Below the pieces are notes generated by a model. The model was not told the DNA's origin. It searched no databases and saw only the letters and a program-made list of their open reading frames with translations. The position numbers and the translations under genes were made by a program. DNA of 64,000 nucleotides from NCBI GenBank assembly GCA_020627685.1, contig JAHDGK010000018.1:1-64000 (forward strand). Reading direction: 5' to 3'. This document shows positions 16,761-26,050 of the stretch, piece after piece (the first letter of the stretch is position 1; each line of letters starts with the position of its first letter). The stretch is from Granulosicoccus sp. (GTDB lineage Bacteria; Pseudomonadota; Gammaproteobacteria; Granulosicoccales; Granulosicoccaceae).

Positions 16761-17324
16761 TTAGCGCAACATCGTTCTTGCTGCTAAGCCAAGAACGTCA
16801 TCCCAAATAGAACCGTCACGATCGCTATCTAGTAGCGTCGTTAGCAGACCACCGCTCTCAGATCGGCTGCGCGGAAGGCTGCGTCCACTCGTGCGTGCGC
16901 CACCGCCAAGGACTTTTTTACTCAACGCGCCCATTACGAGAGAGGCGACCACCGGTAACATTTTCTTCAGTAAGGTGCTGCTTAAGCCGGATTTTTTGGA
17001 TACGCGGTTTGCAACTTCTCGGCTGACTTTCTTGTCACCGAAAATATGCCCGAGGATGTCGTTACCATCTTTGGTCGTTTCAGGAGCACCCAAAGTGCCC
17101 GGCTTTTCCATGTATTTTTCATGGCTACCGGTACGCAAAGCCTCCAGCAAGTCGTCCATGCCGGGTGCGTCTTTGGTGTTTTTTTGCAGGCCACGTGAAA
17201 GAGCCGGAATAAGTTCTTCGACGGCTACGCGGGTCTCTTGTTCAGTGAGGTTAAAATTTTTCTGGACCTCATCCATGACACCTTTGTTTTCGTCTGCAAA
17301 GAGTGTTTCTAGAATATTGCTCAT
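16761..17324 (-). CDS. DUF937 family protein
   Basis: 187 aa. The central part has the DUF937 look: DDLLEALRTGSHEKYM, NDILGHIFGDKKVSREVANRVSKKSGLSSTLLKKMLPVVASLVMGALS. The conserved GHIFG and the L-K-K-M-L-P motif are typical. A Gly/Arg/Ser-rich linker follows, and the C-terminus (LTTLLDSDRDGSIWDDVLGLA) resembles the family end with an Asp-rich repeat. Function is unknown in the family. It is 30 bp upstream of the ferredoxin gene and may share its transcript, but no functional link is known. Confidence 0.75.
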   Translation of the reverse strand: MSNILETLFADENKGVMDEVQKNFNLTEQETRVAVEELIPALSRGLQKNTKDAPGMDDLLEALRTGSHEKYMEKPGTLGAPETTKDGNDILGHIFGDKKVSREVANRVSKKSGLSSTLLKKMLPVVASLVMGALSKKVLGGGARTSGRSLPRSRSESGGLLTTLLDSDRDGSIWDDVLGLAARTMLR

Positions 17325-17427
17325 GATCTGACCTGATTAATGCGAACGCTAAGGGTATCACCCTGAACAATTAATGCACTTTAATCGGGTATCACTTGTC
17401 AGGCGAGCTGAGCTGTAAATTGCCAGC

Positions 17428-17829
17428 TTATAGGTAGTCGTCTTCGCCTAGTGGGTCATCCAACTGATCGTCTAGGATAAAAGCTTCCCAGTCCTCCAAC
17501 ACTTCTCGAAAATGTTTTAAGCCCACTTCGTAAGTTTCTTCAGAAGGGGGGAGTTCCTGGCTAGTCTCGTCAGCTGATTCAGCGGGTTCGTTGGATACTA
17601 TAACGACGCCTTCAGGTCTTATCGTTATGCGGTGGGCATTCCCGATGAACTCTCTGGAATCATCAGATTCATCTTCGATGGCAGTGAGATCATCCATGAG
17701 GTCCCGGCAGATGTGATCGCTACCTTGAACGTCTTGCTCCAGGAAACTCATCAGCGTCTTTTCAGCCGCAGGGCCACGCGCGCAGGGCGTGCCGTCTTTA
17801 TCGAAATAAAAATTGTGATTTCGGGCCAT
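17428..17829 (-). CDS. YacL/UPF0231-like acidic protein (tentative)
   Basis: 133 aa, very acidic. It starts RNHNFYFDKDGTPCARGP and has REFIGNAHRITIRPEGVVIVSN in the middle and EVGLKHFREVLEDWEAFI at the end. The order of a short aromatic/acidic start, an F-x-G-x-x-x-x-L/I strand and a C-terminal F-x-x-V-x-x-W/Y helix is reminiscent of UPF0231 (YacL), but the identity is weak and I call it tentatively. No membrane segment. The start ATG at 17829 precedes a 274 bp gap that separates it from the divergent ABC transporter. Confidence 0.45.
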   Translation of the reverse strand: MARNHNFYFDKDGTPCARGPAAEKTLMSFLEQDVQGSDHICRDLMDDLTAIEDESDDSREFIGNAHRITIRPEGVVIVSNEPAESADETSQELPPSEETYEVGLKHFREVLEDWEAFILDDQLDDPLGEDDYL

Positions 17830-18103
17830 TTCTATCCGAGCCGCTCATCTTGCACAAACTTGAGCCTTATCGTACCCAAAACACGACAAATTACCAGCCC
17901 TACTTAGCAATCTATGGCCGTGTCAAGTCGATGGCTCCAAATTTTTGTTAAATCTGTGCCCACTGGGTCTAAAGGAGAAACCTTGATCCCATGCGGTTTG
18001 CCTCGAAGCAGGCGGTGAGAATGGCGCGTTTAAACTGTTTAAATGGCTAGTCGAGGCCTAGTCGCTCACGATACACTTAGCGGTTGAGCCAACGGAGTAT
18101 TTT

Positions 18104-18904
18104 ATGAGTGATCTGATTGCTGACGCGATCGATATGACATTTACCACGCCCAACGGGGATGTCGTACGCGCGCTCAAAAATGTCAGTTTTACGTTGAAGG
18201 AGGGAGAGTTGCTCTCAGTTCTCGGTCCGTCTGGCTGCGGAAAAACGACTCTTTTAAATCTCATTGCAGGTTTCTTACGGCCCACAGGTGGGGAGCTGAC
18301 GCTCGGTAACTCGGAAATCGATGGCCCGGGTGTTGAGCGAGGCATGGTTTTCCAGCAGGGCGCTTTGTTCGAATGGCTCACAGTGGCTGAAAATGTCGAT
18401 TTTGGTCTCCGCATGAAAAAAGCGGATAAAAAAGAGACGGCTCGCAAGGTCGAGGAATGGCTTGAAATTGTGGGCTTGCAAGGTTTCGGCGACACGCCGA
18501 CTTATCAGCTATCCGGAGGTATGCAACAACGAGTGGCTCTAGCTCGATGCCTCATTAACGACCCTGATCTTATTCTGATGGATGAACCTCTCGGGGCTCT
18601 CGACGCTCTTACGCGTGAAAAGATGCAGTCGCTTGTATTAAAGATTTGGAAAGAGACCGGCAAGACCATCATGATTATTACCCACTCAGTAGAAGAAGCA
18701 TTGCTTCTGGGTGAGCGCTTATTTGTTATGGCGCCTAGACCGGGGCGTCTGCACAAAGAGTATTCTCTGCCATTCGCGGAGTGGGGACTGACCCAGGATC
18801 CCAGGGAAATCAAAAACCATCCTGAATTTACTCAAACGCGTGAAGAAATTCTGTCCATGATCTGGAATATGGAAGAAGAAATCATGGGGACGACGTCATC
18901 ATGA
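18104..18904 (+). CDS. ABC transporter ATPase, nitrate/sulfonate/taurine type
   Basis: 266 aa. Walker A is GPSGCGKTT (about residues 42-50), the Q-loop is VFQQGALFEWLT, the ABC signature is LSGGMQQRVA, Walker B is LILMDEPLGALDALT, and the H-loop is ITHSVEEA. The LFEWLTVAENVDFGL and PRPGR stretches are typical of the TauB/SsuB/NrtD subfamily. Its ATGA end overlaps the permease start by 4 bp, so they form one transporter. No substrate-binding protein gene is next to them. Substrate is not evident: taurine, alkanesulfonates, nitrate and pyrimidine precursors are all family substrates. Confidence 0.9.
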   Translation: MSDLIADAIDMTFTTPNGDVVRALKNVSFTLKEGELLSVLGPSGCGKTTLLNLIAGFLRPTGGELTLGNSEIDGPGVERGMVFQQGALFEWLTVAENVDFGLRMKKADKKETARKVEEWLEIVGLQGFGDTPTYQLSGGMQQRVALARCLINDPDLILMDEPLGALDALTREKMQSLVLKIWKETGKTIMIITHSVEEALLLGERLFVMAPRPGRLHKEYSLPFAEWGLTQDPREIKNHPEFTQTREEILSMIWNMEEEIMGTTSS

Positions 18905-20799
18905 GTGCTGCTGGTTTAAGAGGCTTCATTATCGGGGCTCTGTTTATCGGTCTAATCCTGGCTTTGATTTCCTGCTGGGTTTACGGTCGCAGGCTTATCA
19001 AGACGGAAAAAACCGACGCGGTATTTGGCAACCCTGTGAAAGCTTTGGGTGGCTGGCATTGGATTGTGTCAGGCGTCGCTACCATTCTATTGGTCTGGCT
19101 GTATTTCTCATGGGACGCGGCGAGGGCGTTTTTTCCTCACGCTGCCAACGAACTGTGCCAGGTGGCTAAGGTTAATACGGCTGTCCACCCCATGCGTTCA
19201 TCGTTTCCATTCGACGAGCGCTTGCCAAAAGGTACAGTCATACTCGATCGCGAAAACGCTCAGCTTCAACGAATAACGAATGTCCTCGGTGGCCCGGAGT
19301 TCTCGGATGAGGACAGGTCACAGCTTCAACCTTATCTGGACAGGGCTCAGGGCATCCTGACGTCAATGGCCTCTGAGGGTAGCGTCGACGATGCTACGTT
19401 GCAGGCTATTGAAGGGGTTGCTCAGCGCATTACAGATTTAACAGCCATCCTGGAAGCGGGTGAATTACCCGAAGGTGCAGATGCCGCGATAATTCAGGCG
19501 CGCGAGAATCAACCCGGCTGGGGCGACAGCACACAAGAAGTGCCTGTCGAACCCACTTCAGAACGTGGCGCATTGTTTGATTCTGTTGCCAAGCCGATGG
19601 CTGAAGTGTCCAAAGATTTCAGCAAAATCCGCAACACTAACGAGCAGTTCATTGTAGACGTTGAGACACTCGATCAAGAGCTCAAAGATCTATCAGCTGC
19701 CAGCAACTCTGACGCTGTAAAGAACTTTGCACGCGACATGGGTAAGTTGCTTAAGCGTGTGGACAACGGGGCGGTTTTCCCTCCGGGCGCCTTGGATCCT
19801 ATCGAAGTTGCATTAGCCAACTTTCATGAGGTGCAGCAGGAAAAGCAGGGATCGTTAAAACTTATTGATAGCTTTGCAATGCCATCAGGAACCATTCTTG
19901 CCGGTAACACGGCGTGTAGTGAGCAGGGTTCTGGACGTTGGTTACCGAAACCTTCTGATACTTTTGCAACGTTGGTAAGACTGTCCGACCCTGACGTGGG
20001 CTATAAAGGATTCCCACTGCTTTGGTACAAGCAAAAGCCGTTGTCAGAAATGGTGGGCTTCCTTGTTCCTGATTTTATTGCTGACCTCATCCCGGGTGAG
20101 TATCCGCGGCACGGTTCAGACGGCATAGTTCAGGCCAATTTCAAATCGAAAGTGCTGGCAATTGCTACTGGAAACTTTGACTCTCCAACTGTTCCAGTGC
20201 CTACAGGTCATGTATGGGATTCCATCATGCGTGTTATAGCCGGCTTGTTTCTGGGCATATTGCTTGGTGTGCCGTTAGGGCTGTTTATGGGATTGTCCCG
20301 ATTCGCTAAAGGGTTCTTCGATCCCATGATCGAACTCTACCGTCCTGTACCACCGCTGGCGTGGGCACCGCTAATTCTGACTATTTTCGGTATTCAGGAT
20401 GACGGTAAGATCTTCCTGTTGTTTATGGTGGCGTTTGCCATTATGGTCATCTCGGCACGAACGGGTGCAACGGGTACGCAGCTGTCTAAAATTCATGCGG
20501 CGCATTCACTGGGGGCTACGCGTTGGCAAATTGTTCGCTCTGTCATTCTGCCCAACTCCTTGCCTGAAATCTTGACAGGTATACGAATCTCGATTGGTGT
20601 TTGTTGGGGTACGTTGGTGGCTGCAGAAATGCTCGCGGGTACTACCGGTATCGGCTTCGTAGAGAACGTTGCCAGAAAGCAGTCCGACTACGAAATTATC
20701 TGGGTCACCATTATTCTTCTGGGAATGTTGGGCCTGCTCTTCGACCTAATCATGCGTTTTGTCATTCACAAGACAATCCCATGGCGTGGTAAGGGCTAA
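18901..20799 (+). CDS. ABC permease with large hydrophilic insert
   Basis: 632 aa, more than twice the usual ~260. Residues 8-28 and 52-70 are N-terminal membrane segments. Residues about 75-435 are hydrophilic, with acidic helical and possible coiled-coil stretches (LDRAQGILTSMA, VETLDQELKDLSAAS). The C-terminal part from about 440 is a normal BPD_transp_1 permease domain with five or six helices and an EAA loop (HAAHSLGATRWQIVRSVILPNSLPEIL) of the TauC/SsuC type. The insert probably faces the periplasm; it may tether or replace a binding protein. This fusion is unusual and is the most notable feature of the transporter. Coupled by an ATGA overlap to the ATPase. Confidence 0.85.
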   Translation: MSAAGLRGFIIGALFIGLILALISCWVYGRRLIKTEKTDAVFGNPVKALGGWHWIVSGVATILLVWLYFSWDAARAFFPHAANELCQVAKVNTAVHPMRSSFPFDERLPKGTVILDRENAQLQRITNVLGGPEFSDEDRSQLQPYLDRAQGILTSMASEGSVDDATLQAIEGVAQRITDLTAILEAGELPEGADAAIIQARENQPGWGDSTQEVPVEPTSERGALFDSVAKPMAEVSKDFSKIRNTNEQFIVDVETLDQELKDLSAASNSDAVKNFARDMGKLLKRVDNGAVFPPGALDPIEVALANFHEVQQEKQGSLKLIDSFAMPSGTILAGNTACSEQGSGRWLPKPSDTFATLVRLSDPDVGYKGFPLLWYKQKPLSEMVGFLVPDFIADLIPGEYPRHGSDGIVQANFKSKVLAIATGNFDSPTVPVPTGHVWDSIMRVIAGLFLGILLGVPLGLFMGLSRFAKGFFDPMIELYRPVPPLAWAPLILTIFGIQDDGKIFLLFMVAFAIMVISARTGATGTQLSKIHAAHSLGATRWQIVRSVILPNSLPEILTGIRISIGVCWGTLVAAEMLAGTTGIGFVENVARKQSDYEIIWVTIILLGMLGLLFDLIMRFVIHKTIPWRGKG

Positions 20800-20816
20800 G
20801 AGCGATTAAGCAGTCT

Positions 20817-20852
20817 TAATGCGCGGGAGCTATACTGGGTTCCCGTGCATTA
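20817..20852. promoter_or_regulatory. Inverted repeat enclosing a TATACT hexamer
   Basis: Arms TAATGCGCGGGA and TCCCGTGCATTA (one G/T mismatch) flank TATACT at 20831-20836. This could be the permease terminator (no T-run follows) or, more likely, an operator around a promoter for the response regulator that starts 16 bp downstream. Confidence 0.4.
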
Positions 20853-20867
20853 CAAAAGAACAGAATC

Positions 20868-21533
20868 GTGCGATTGTTAGTCGTCGAAGACGATCCGGAA
20901 CTGGTCGCTTACGTCCGAAGTGATTTGGTCAAAGCAGGTTTCGCTGTAGATGTAGCTGATAACGGCGTTGATGCCGAACATCTGGGCGACACTGAACCCT
21001 ACGATGCGGTTGTGCTTGATCTGGGCTTGCCTCAAAAACCGGGCATGGATGTATTGCACGCCTGGCGAGGCCGAGGCAATAGGGTTCCGGTAATCGTTTT
21101 AACCGCCCGAGATGCCTGGTACGAACGCGTCGATGGGTTCAAAGCCGGCGCCGATGACTACCTCGGCAAACCCTTCCATATTGAAGAACTCATTGCGCGC
21201 ATTCGTGCGCTTATTTACCGGCGTCACGGTCGAACATCGCATCGCATAGAAACTCCCACGTTAAAGCTCGATGAAGACGTCCAGCAGGTTGAGGTGAACA
21301 ATGAGACTCACCAGCTGACCGGCACTGAATTCAGGTTGCTCCGCTACATGATGCTAAACAGTGGCCGTATTTTGTCCAAAACGCATTTGTCAGAGCATGT
21401 ATATGATCAAGACTCTGAGCGTGACAGTAATTTAATCGAAGTGTACATACGGCGATTGCGCGAAAAAATAGGCAATCAAATGATTCTGACTAAGCGGGGT
21501 CAGGGTTATATATTTAACGACCCGACCACTTGA
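20868..21533 (+). CDS. OmpR-family response regulator (PhoP-like)
   Basis: 221 aa from a GTG start. The receiver domain (1-115) has acidic residues DD at 8-9, the phospho-acceptor Asp in AVVLDLGLPQ (about 51), a conserved Thr in VLTARD and a Lys in LGKPF. The winged-helix domain (125-220) reads EFRLLRYMMLNSGRILSKTHLSEHVY and the recognition helix SNLIEVYIRRLREKIG. The style resembles PhoP and QseB. Its TGA overlaps the TTG start of the partner kinase (TTGA). Confidence 0.9.
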   Translation: MRLLVVEDDPELVAYVRSDLVKAGFAVDVADNGVDAEHLGDTEPYDAVVLDLGLPQKPGMDVLHAWRGRGNRVPVIVLTARDAWYERVDGFKAGADDYLGKPFHIEELIARIRALIYRRHGRTSHRIETPTLKLDEDVQQVEVNNETHQLTGTEFRLLRYMMLNSGRILSKTHLSEHVYDQDSERDSNLIEVYIRRLREKIGNQMILTKRGQGYIFNDPTT

Positions 21534-22867
21534 ACTCTCTTGAGCGCAGTCTTCAGGTAGGTCTTGTCAGCAGTCTCATTGCGTTGATGTTTGTCTTTTG
21601 GTGGACGACGACCTTAGGAAGTCGGTTGCTCATAGAGAGCTTTGTCTATCGAACGTTAGAGGCAGAGGCGAAAAGTGTTGTTTCAACGCTTGAGCTTTCG
21701 GAAGGCGGTTTACGTCTGGGTAATTACAAACTTAACCCTGCTTACGAAACACCGGTCTCCGGTGATTATTTTGTGGTGCAGCAAGGCACTCAACAGTTGC
21801 TGTCTCGTTCTGCGTGGGATCAATTTTTCAGTCTGCCTGAAATGGTGCCCGGTCAGCAACACAAAAGCCGCCTACAAGGTGTGTCGGGTGAGCCCCTGTT
21901 GGTTTGGTCCGGAGGCTTCAATCGGGAAGGTCACGAATTTACGATCTCTGTAGCCAAGAACATCGCACCCATAGAATATCGTCTTCGAGTATTTCAATGG
22001 TTCGCAGCCATCATTGCAGCGCTCTTGTTAGCGGCTTCTCTGGGTGTGCAGCGCTGGATTGTCAGAGGCTCTGTTCAAAAGCTTGATGCCATACGGCAAG
22101 ACATGCTTAAACTCGAACATGGCAAGGCGGTGTCTTTATCCGAGGATGTACCCTCCGAGATTGCTCCTTTAGTGACAGAGTTTAATCGTTTACTCCGACG
22201 GTTTGATCAGCGTCTTAGGCAGTCTCGCAATGCGGTAGGTAACCTTGCACACTCTCTTAAGGGACCGCTGAACCTGCTACTCCGGTCGGCGGAATCCGAT
22301 GAAATTGGGCCGGATGAGCGCACGAGTATTGCGCAAAATACGGAAGCCATTCGACGACTCATTGAGAGTGAACTTAAAAGAGCGCGTCTTGCAGGTCGTG
22401 GCACTGTCGGGCAGCGCTTCGATATCGAGTCGGAAATATCCGCGTTAATTGGATTGCTAGAGCAGGTCTATTCAGAGAAGGCGGTGGATATTCGTTATAA
22501 CGTCGGACCTGAGGTCGAGCTTGTTCACGATCGTCAGGATATGCTGGAGTTAATAGGAAATTTACTGGACAACGCCGTCAAATGGAGCCGTTCTGTTGTG
22601 CTGGTGAATATCCGACAAGCTAATGGAATCTTAATTGAAGTAGAGGACGATGGTCCTGGGTGTTCGCCCGAGGAGCTTGGTCGCTTGACCGGGCGTGGAG
22701 TTCGTCTTGATGAAAACGTTGCCGGGCATGGTTTGGGTCTTTCAATCGTCAAAGACATTATTGAGACTTATGAGGGGCGCTTAGACTTAGCCGCTTCAAC
22801 CCGGTTATCCGGGTTGAAAGCAACGGTCTATTTGCCTGCTAAATCCGGGCATCAACGCTCTCACTAG
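21530..22867 (+). CDS. Sensor histidine kinase (PhoQ-like)
   Basis: 445 aa from TTG at 21530. TM1 is at about 10-32, a ~120-residue periplasmic sensor follows, TM2 is at about 156-178, then HAMP. The phosphorylation site is His241 in NLAHSLKGPLNLL, an H-box with a Lys instead of the usual Arg. The ATPase domain carries an N-box (IGNLLDNAVKWSR), a G1 box (VEDDGPGCSPEEL) and a GHGLGLSIVKDI G2 box. The stop overlaps that of convergent yhbY by 4 bp. The periplasmic domain resembles the PhoQ/PdtaS-like mixed fold only weakly; the signal is unknown. Confidence 0.88.
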   Translation: MNSLERSLQVGLVSSLIALMFVFWWTTTLGSRLLIESFVYRTLEAEAKSVVSTLELSEGGLRLGNYKLNPAYETPVSGDYFVVQQGTQQLLSRSAWDQFFSLPEMVPGQQHKSRLQGVSGEPLLVWSGGFNREGHEFTISVAKNIAPIEYRLRVFQWFAAIIAALLLAASLGVQRWIVRGSVQKLDAIRQDMLKLEHGKAVSLSEDVPSEIAPLVTEFNRLLRRFDQRLRQSRNAVGNLAHSLKGPLNLLLRSAESDEIGPDERTSIAQNTEAIRRLIESELKRARLAGRGTVGQRFDIESEISALIGLLEQVYSEKAVDIRYNVGPEVELVHDRQDMLELIGNLLDNAVKWSRSVVLVNIRQANGILIEVEDDGPGCSPEELGRLTGRGVRLDENVAGHGLGLSIVKDIIETYEGRLDLAASTRLSGLKATVYLPAKSGHQRSH

Positions 22868-23181
22868 CGCTTTGCGAGTGAAAGCTCGATAACCGGTTTT
22901 TTCTCGTTGCGTCGAAACAAGGTTGCAGTATGTCCGATCTGTTGAACGCATTCTGCTCGCACGGATTCACACAGTGCTGCCAGCTGCTCAAGGCGAGCGT
23001 CTTTCTCTGACTCGCTGAGTTTGACTTTGACGAGCTCGTGATGACTTAAAGCACCGTCGAGTTCTTTGATGACAGCGTCTGTGAGGCCATTCTGGCCAAG
23101 ACGGACAACCGGTTTCAGCGCATGGGCGAGTGAACGAAGGTACTTGATAGTCGCCTTGTCCAGAACTCGGGATTTTTTCAT
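22864..23181 (-). CDS. yhbY: YhbY, CRS1-YhbY-domain RNA-binding protein
   Basis: 105 aa. The KH-like CRM domain includes YLRSLAHALKPVVRLGQNGLTDAVIKELDGALSHHELVKVKL, with the conserved GxxGLT and H-E-L-[VI]-K-V-K motifs. YhbY associates with pre-50S particles and helps ribosome assembly. It is divergent from rlmE with 133 bp between the start codons, a conserved arrangement in gammaproteobacteria. The C-terminal tail is basic. Confidence 0.95.
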   Translation of the reverse strand: MKKSRVLDKATIKYLRSLAHALKPVVRLGQNGLTDAVIKELDGALSHHELVKVKLSESEKDARLEQLAALCESVRAECVQQIGHTATLFRRNEKKPVIELSLAKR

Positions 23182-23223
23182 AGGGTTCTTTGGGTGAAAT
23201 TACAAAATGGAGCGAAAAATGCG

Positions 23224-23252
23224 CTGGCAGTTGGGTGTAAACACCCTACAAT
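23224..23252 (+). promoter_or_regulatory. Sigma70-like promoter for the rlmE-ftsH transcript
   Basis: CTGGCA (23224) and TACAAT (23247) are separated by 17 bp. The 14-bp palindrome GGGTGTAAACACCC lies in the spacer and may be an operator. The start codon is 63 bp downstream of the -10. Confidence 0.45.
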
Positions 23253-23314
23253 CGACATCGGTGGAACGCACACGCAGTTGCGTTTGTGTTCGTGATTCTA
23301 AAGGTTGAACGGTT

Positions 23315-23938
23315 GTGGGTCGAGCGGGTTCTAAAAGTAGTAACCGATGGTTGCAGGAGCATGCCAGCGATCAGTATGTAAAACAGGCGGCTATTGACGG
23401 TTATCGCTCGCGAGCAGTCTACAAATTGATAGAACTCGATCAGAAAGACAATCTCATCAAGCCTAATTCTGTCATTTTGGAATTGGGGGCAGCTCCGGGT
23501 GGTTGGACGCAGTATTTGTCACGTCAAGCCGGAAACAAAGCGGTGATTGTGGCGTCAGATATTCTGCCGATGGACGCATTGCCCGATGTACAGTTTGTGT
23601 TGGGAGATTTCACAGAACAGGCAACAGCCGATGAGATCACTCAAATTATGGGAAATCGTCGTGCAGACCTTGTTTTGTCGGACATGGCGCCCAACTTAAG
23701 CGGTGTGGGGTCCTCTGACCAGGCGCGAGCGATGGCTTTGGTCGAGTTGGCACTGGAGTCTGCCAGTGAATTTCTGACTGAAAACGGGGCTTTTGCAGTA
23801 AAAGTTTTTCAAGGCGAAGGTTTCGACGCCTATATGAAAGAAGTACGAAATCGATTCAAAAACGTAAAAGTGAGGAAACCTGCCGCTTCAAGACCTCGTA
23901 GTCGCGAAGTATATGTAGTGGCAAGGAACTTGATATGA
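23315..23938 (+). CDS. rlmE: 23S rRNA 2'-O-ribose methyltransferase RlmE (FtsJ)
   Basis: 207 aa from GTG. The SAM site is LELGAAPGGWTQYL (about 54-67) and the catalytic K-D-K-E set is present: Lys in YKLIELDQK, Asp in LSDMAPNLSG, Lys in FAVKVFQGEG and a C-terminal Glu in SREVYVV. It methylates U2552 of 23S rRNA. It is followed by ftsH after 69 bp, as in most gammaproteobacteria. Confidence 0.96.
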   Translation: MGRAGSKSSNRWLQEHASDQYVKQAAIDGYRSRAVYKLIELDQKDNLIKPNSVILELGAAPGGWTQYLSRQAGNKAVIVASDILPMDALPDVQFVLGDFTEQATADEITQIMGNRRADLVLSDMAPNLSGVGSSDQARAMALVELALESASEFLTENGAFAVKVFQGEGFDAYMKEVRNRFKNVKVRKPAASRPRSREVYVVARNLI

Positions 23939-24007
23939 TGAGGGTAGCACTACTCATCAAACGGATAACGGACCAGCCAGAGATGTCTGGCATTGTGAGG
24001 TAAGTCT

Positions 24008-25954
24008 TTGAGTGATCTACTAAAAAACGTCCTTTTATGGGTTGTTATTGCAGTCATACTGATGACTGTCTTCAACAACTTAGGCGGACAAAGACAGGCG
24101 AGTAACACGATTGCCTACTCTGATTTTCTACAGAGTGTCGATTCAGGGCAGGTCGATCAGCTCAAATTCGACGGTGTCGAGATTACGGGTGTTCGTAATG
24201 GCAGTACGCCGTTCACGACTTACAGCCCTGAAACCGACAATAGTTCGCTCATCGGTGAGCTGAATCGTGCAGGGGTTAATTTTGAGCGTGTTCCGCCTGA
24301 AAACCCAAGCATGTTGCTGAGCATTCTCATCAGCTGGTTCCCGTTCATCTTGCTTATCGGTCTCTGGGTCTTCTTCATGCGTCAGATGCAAGGCGGGGGC
24401 GGTGGCCGTGGCGCTATGTCGTTTGGCAAGAGCAAGGCTCGCATGCTCAACGAAGACCAAGTCAAAGTCACCTTCGCAGATGTCGCAGGGGTTGAAGAAG
24501 CGAAGTCAGAAGTATCCGAACTCGTCGAGTTCCTGCGCGACCCTGGCAAATTCCAAAAGCTGGGCGGCAAAATTCCTCGCGGCGTACTCATGGTGGGTTC
24601 ACCGGGTACCGGTAAAACATTGCTTGCCAAGGCAATCGCCGGTGAAGCTAAAGTGCCGTTTTTCACGATTTCTGGTTCTGACTTCGTCGAAATGTTCGTA
24701 GGTGTTGGTGCTAGCCGAGTTCGAGATATGTTCGAACAAGCGAAAAAGCATTCTCCCTGCATTATCTTCATCGATGAGATCGATGCTGTTGGTCGTCACC
24801 GTGGCGCAGGCCTGGGTGGTGGTCACGATGAGCGTGAACAAACACTCAACCAGCTGTTGGTTGAAATGGATGGTTTTGAAGGTAACGAAGGCGTTATTGT
24901 CATTGCAGCGACAAACCGTCCTGATGTTCTCGATCCGGCGCTACTTCGTCCTGGTCGTTTCGATCGACAGGTTGTCGTACCTCTGCCTGATGTGCGTGGG
25001 CGAGAGCAGATCTTACGAGTTCATATGGCCAAAGTTCCTGTTGCAGACGACGTGCGGCCGGAGCTCATTGCTCGCGGAACACCGGGTTTCTCTGGAGCAG
25101 ACTTAGCCAACCTCGTTAACGAAGCTGCCTTGTTTGCAGCGCGGGCTGATGAACGCCAGGTAGACATGGGTGATTTCGAGCGCGCCAAAGACAAAATCAT
25201 GATGGGCGCAGAACGTAAGTCCATGGTGATGAGCGATCAAGAGAAAAAGCTCACGGCTTATCACGAGGCAGGTCATGCCATCGTAGGTCGTTTAGTGCCA
25301 GAACACGATCCCGTATACAAGGTCAGTATTATTCCTCGGGGCCGTGCTTTAGGAATAACCATGTTCTTGCCGGAAGAAGATCGATACAGCCACAGCAAGC
25401 GCAAGCTGGAAAGCCAGATTGCTACCTTGTACGGCGGTCGTATTGCTGAAGAACTTATCTTCGGTGAAGATATGGTGACAACGGGTGCATCTAACGATAT
25501 CGAGAGAGCCACTGATATTGCTAGAAACATGGTGACTCGATGGGGACTGTCGGACAAATTAGGACCTTTGGCCTACAAACAGGAAGAGGGCGAAGTCTTC
25601 TTAGGTAAGCCATCGTCTAAGCAGAACCCAATGTCAGGTGAGACCGTTCAAAGCATCGACCTCGAGATTCGAAAACTTATCGATGACAATTACGAGGCAG
25701 CTGAGAAGATCCTCAAAGACAACATGGATATCCTGCACGCGATGTCTGATGCGCTGCTTAAGTACGAAACCATCGATCTGGGTCAAATTGATCGTTTGAT
25801 GGATCGTCGTGAGCCAGGGCCTCCGGCTGATTGGGGCGGTGATGACTCAAGCGGTAAGTCAGCCAGTTCAACACCGGATAGCAAATCGAAAGAAGAAGAT
25901 CAGTCAGATGATGATGCTGCTGATCCGGCAGACCCTTCACCCAGTTTGCATTAA
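24008..25954 (+). CDS. ftsH: ATP-dependent zinc metalloprotease FtsH
   Basis: 648 aa, start TTG at 24008 after GTGAGG. Two N-terminal membrane helices (about 7-24 and 97-117) bracket a periplasmic segment. AAA Walker A is GSPGTGKT at 197-204, Walker B is IIFIDEID, the SRH contains [20 protein letters not shown], and the zinc site is HEAGH at 419-423. It degrades membrane and heat-shock proteins. A small inverted repeat (GCCAGA-GATG-TCTGGC, 23976-23991) sits just before the ribosome site. The C-terminal tail is acidic and Ser/Asp-rich. Confidence 0.97.
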   Translation: MSDLLKNVLLWVVIAVILMTVFNNLGGQRQASNTIAYSDFLQSVDSGQVDQLKFDGVEITGVRNGSTPFTTYSPETDNSSLIGELNRAGVNFERVPPENPSMLLSILISWFPFILLIGLWVFFMRQMQGGGGGRGAMSFGKSKARMLNEDQVKVTFADVAGVEEAKSEVSELVEFLRDPGKFQKLGGKIPRGVLMVGSPGTGKTLLAKAIAGEAKVPFFTISGSDFVEMFVGVGASRVRDMFEQAKKHSPCIIFIDEIDAVGRHRGAGLGGGHDEREQTLNQLLVEMDGFEGNEGVIVIAATNRPDVLDPALLRPGRFDRQVVVPLPDVRGREQILRVHMAKVPVADDVRPELIARGTPGFSGADLANLVNEAALFAARADERQVDMGDFERAKDKIMMGAERKSMVMSDQEKKLTAYHEAGHAIVGRLVPEHDPVYKVSIIPRGRALGITMFLPEEDRYSHSKRKLESQIATLYGGRIAEELIFGEDMVTTGASNDIERATDIARNMVTRWGLSDKLGPLAYKQEEGEVFLGKPSSKQNPMSGETVQSIDLEIRKLIDDNYEAAEKILKDNMDILHAMSDALLKYETIDLGQIDRLMDRREPGPPADWGGDDSSGKSASSTPDSKSKEEDQSDDDAADPADPSPSLH

Positions 25955-26008
25955 GAGTGGTGCTGGCACCTAAACGTGCCAGCTAGCAGGTCAGTCATTG
26001 TTAATGTG

Positions 26009-26033
26009 AAGAGCCGCGAAAGCGGCTCTTTTC
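26009..26033 (+). terminator. Intrinsic terminator between ftsH and folP
   Basis: The stem AAGAGCCGC / GCGGCTCTT has a GAAA loop and is followed by TTTTCG. It ends the rlmE-ftsH unit or reduces read-through into folP, which starts 18 bp later. Confidence 0.85.
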
Positions 26034-26050
26034 GTTTGGAGAAACACAGT

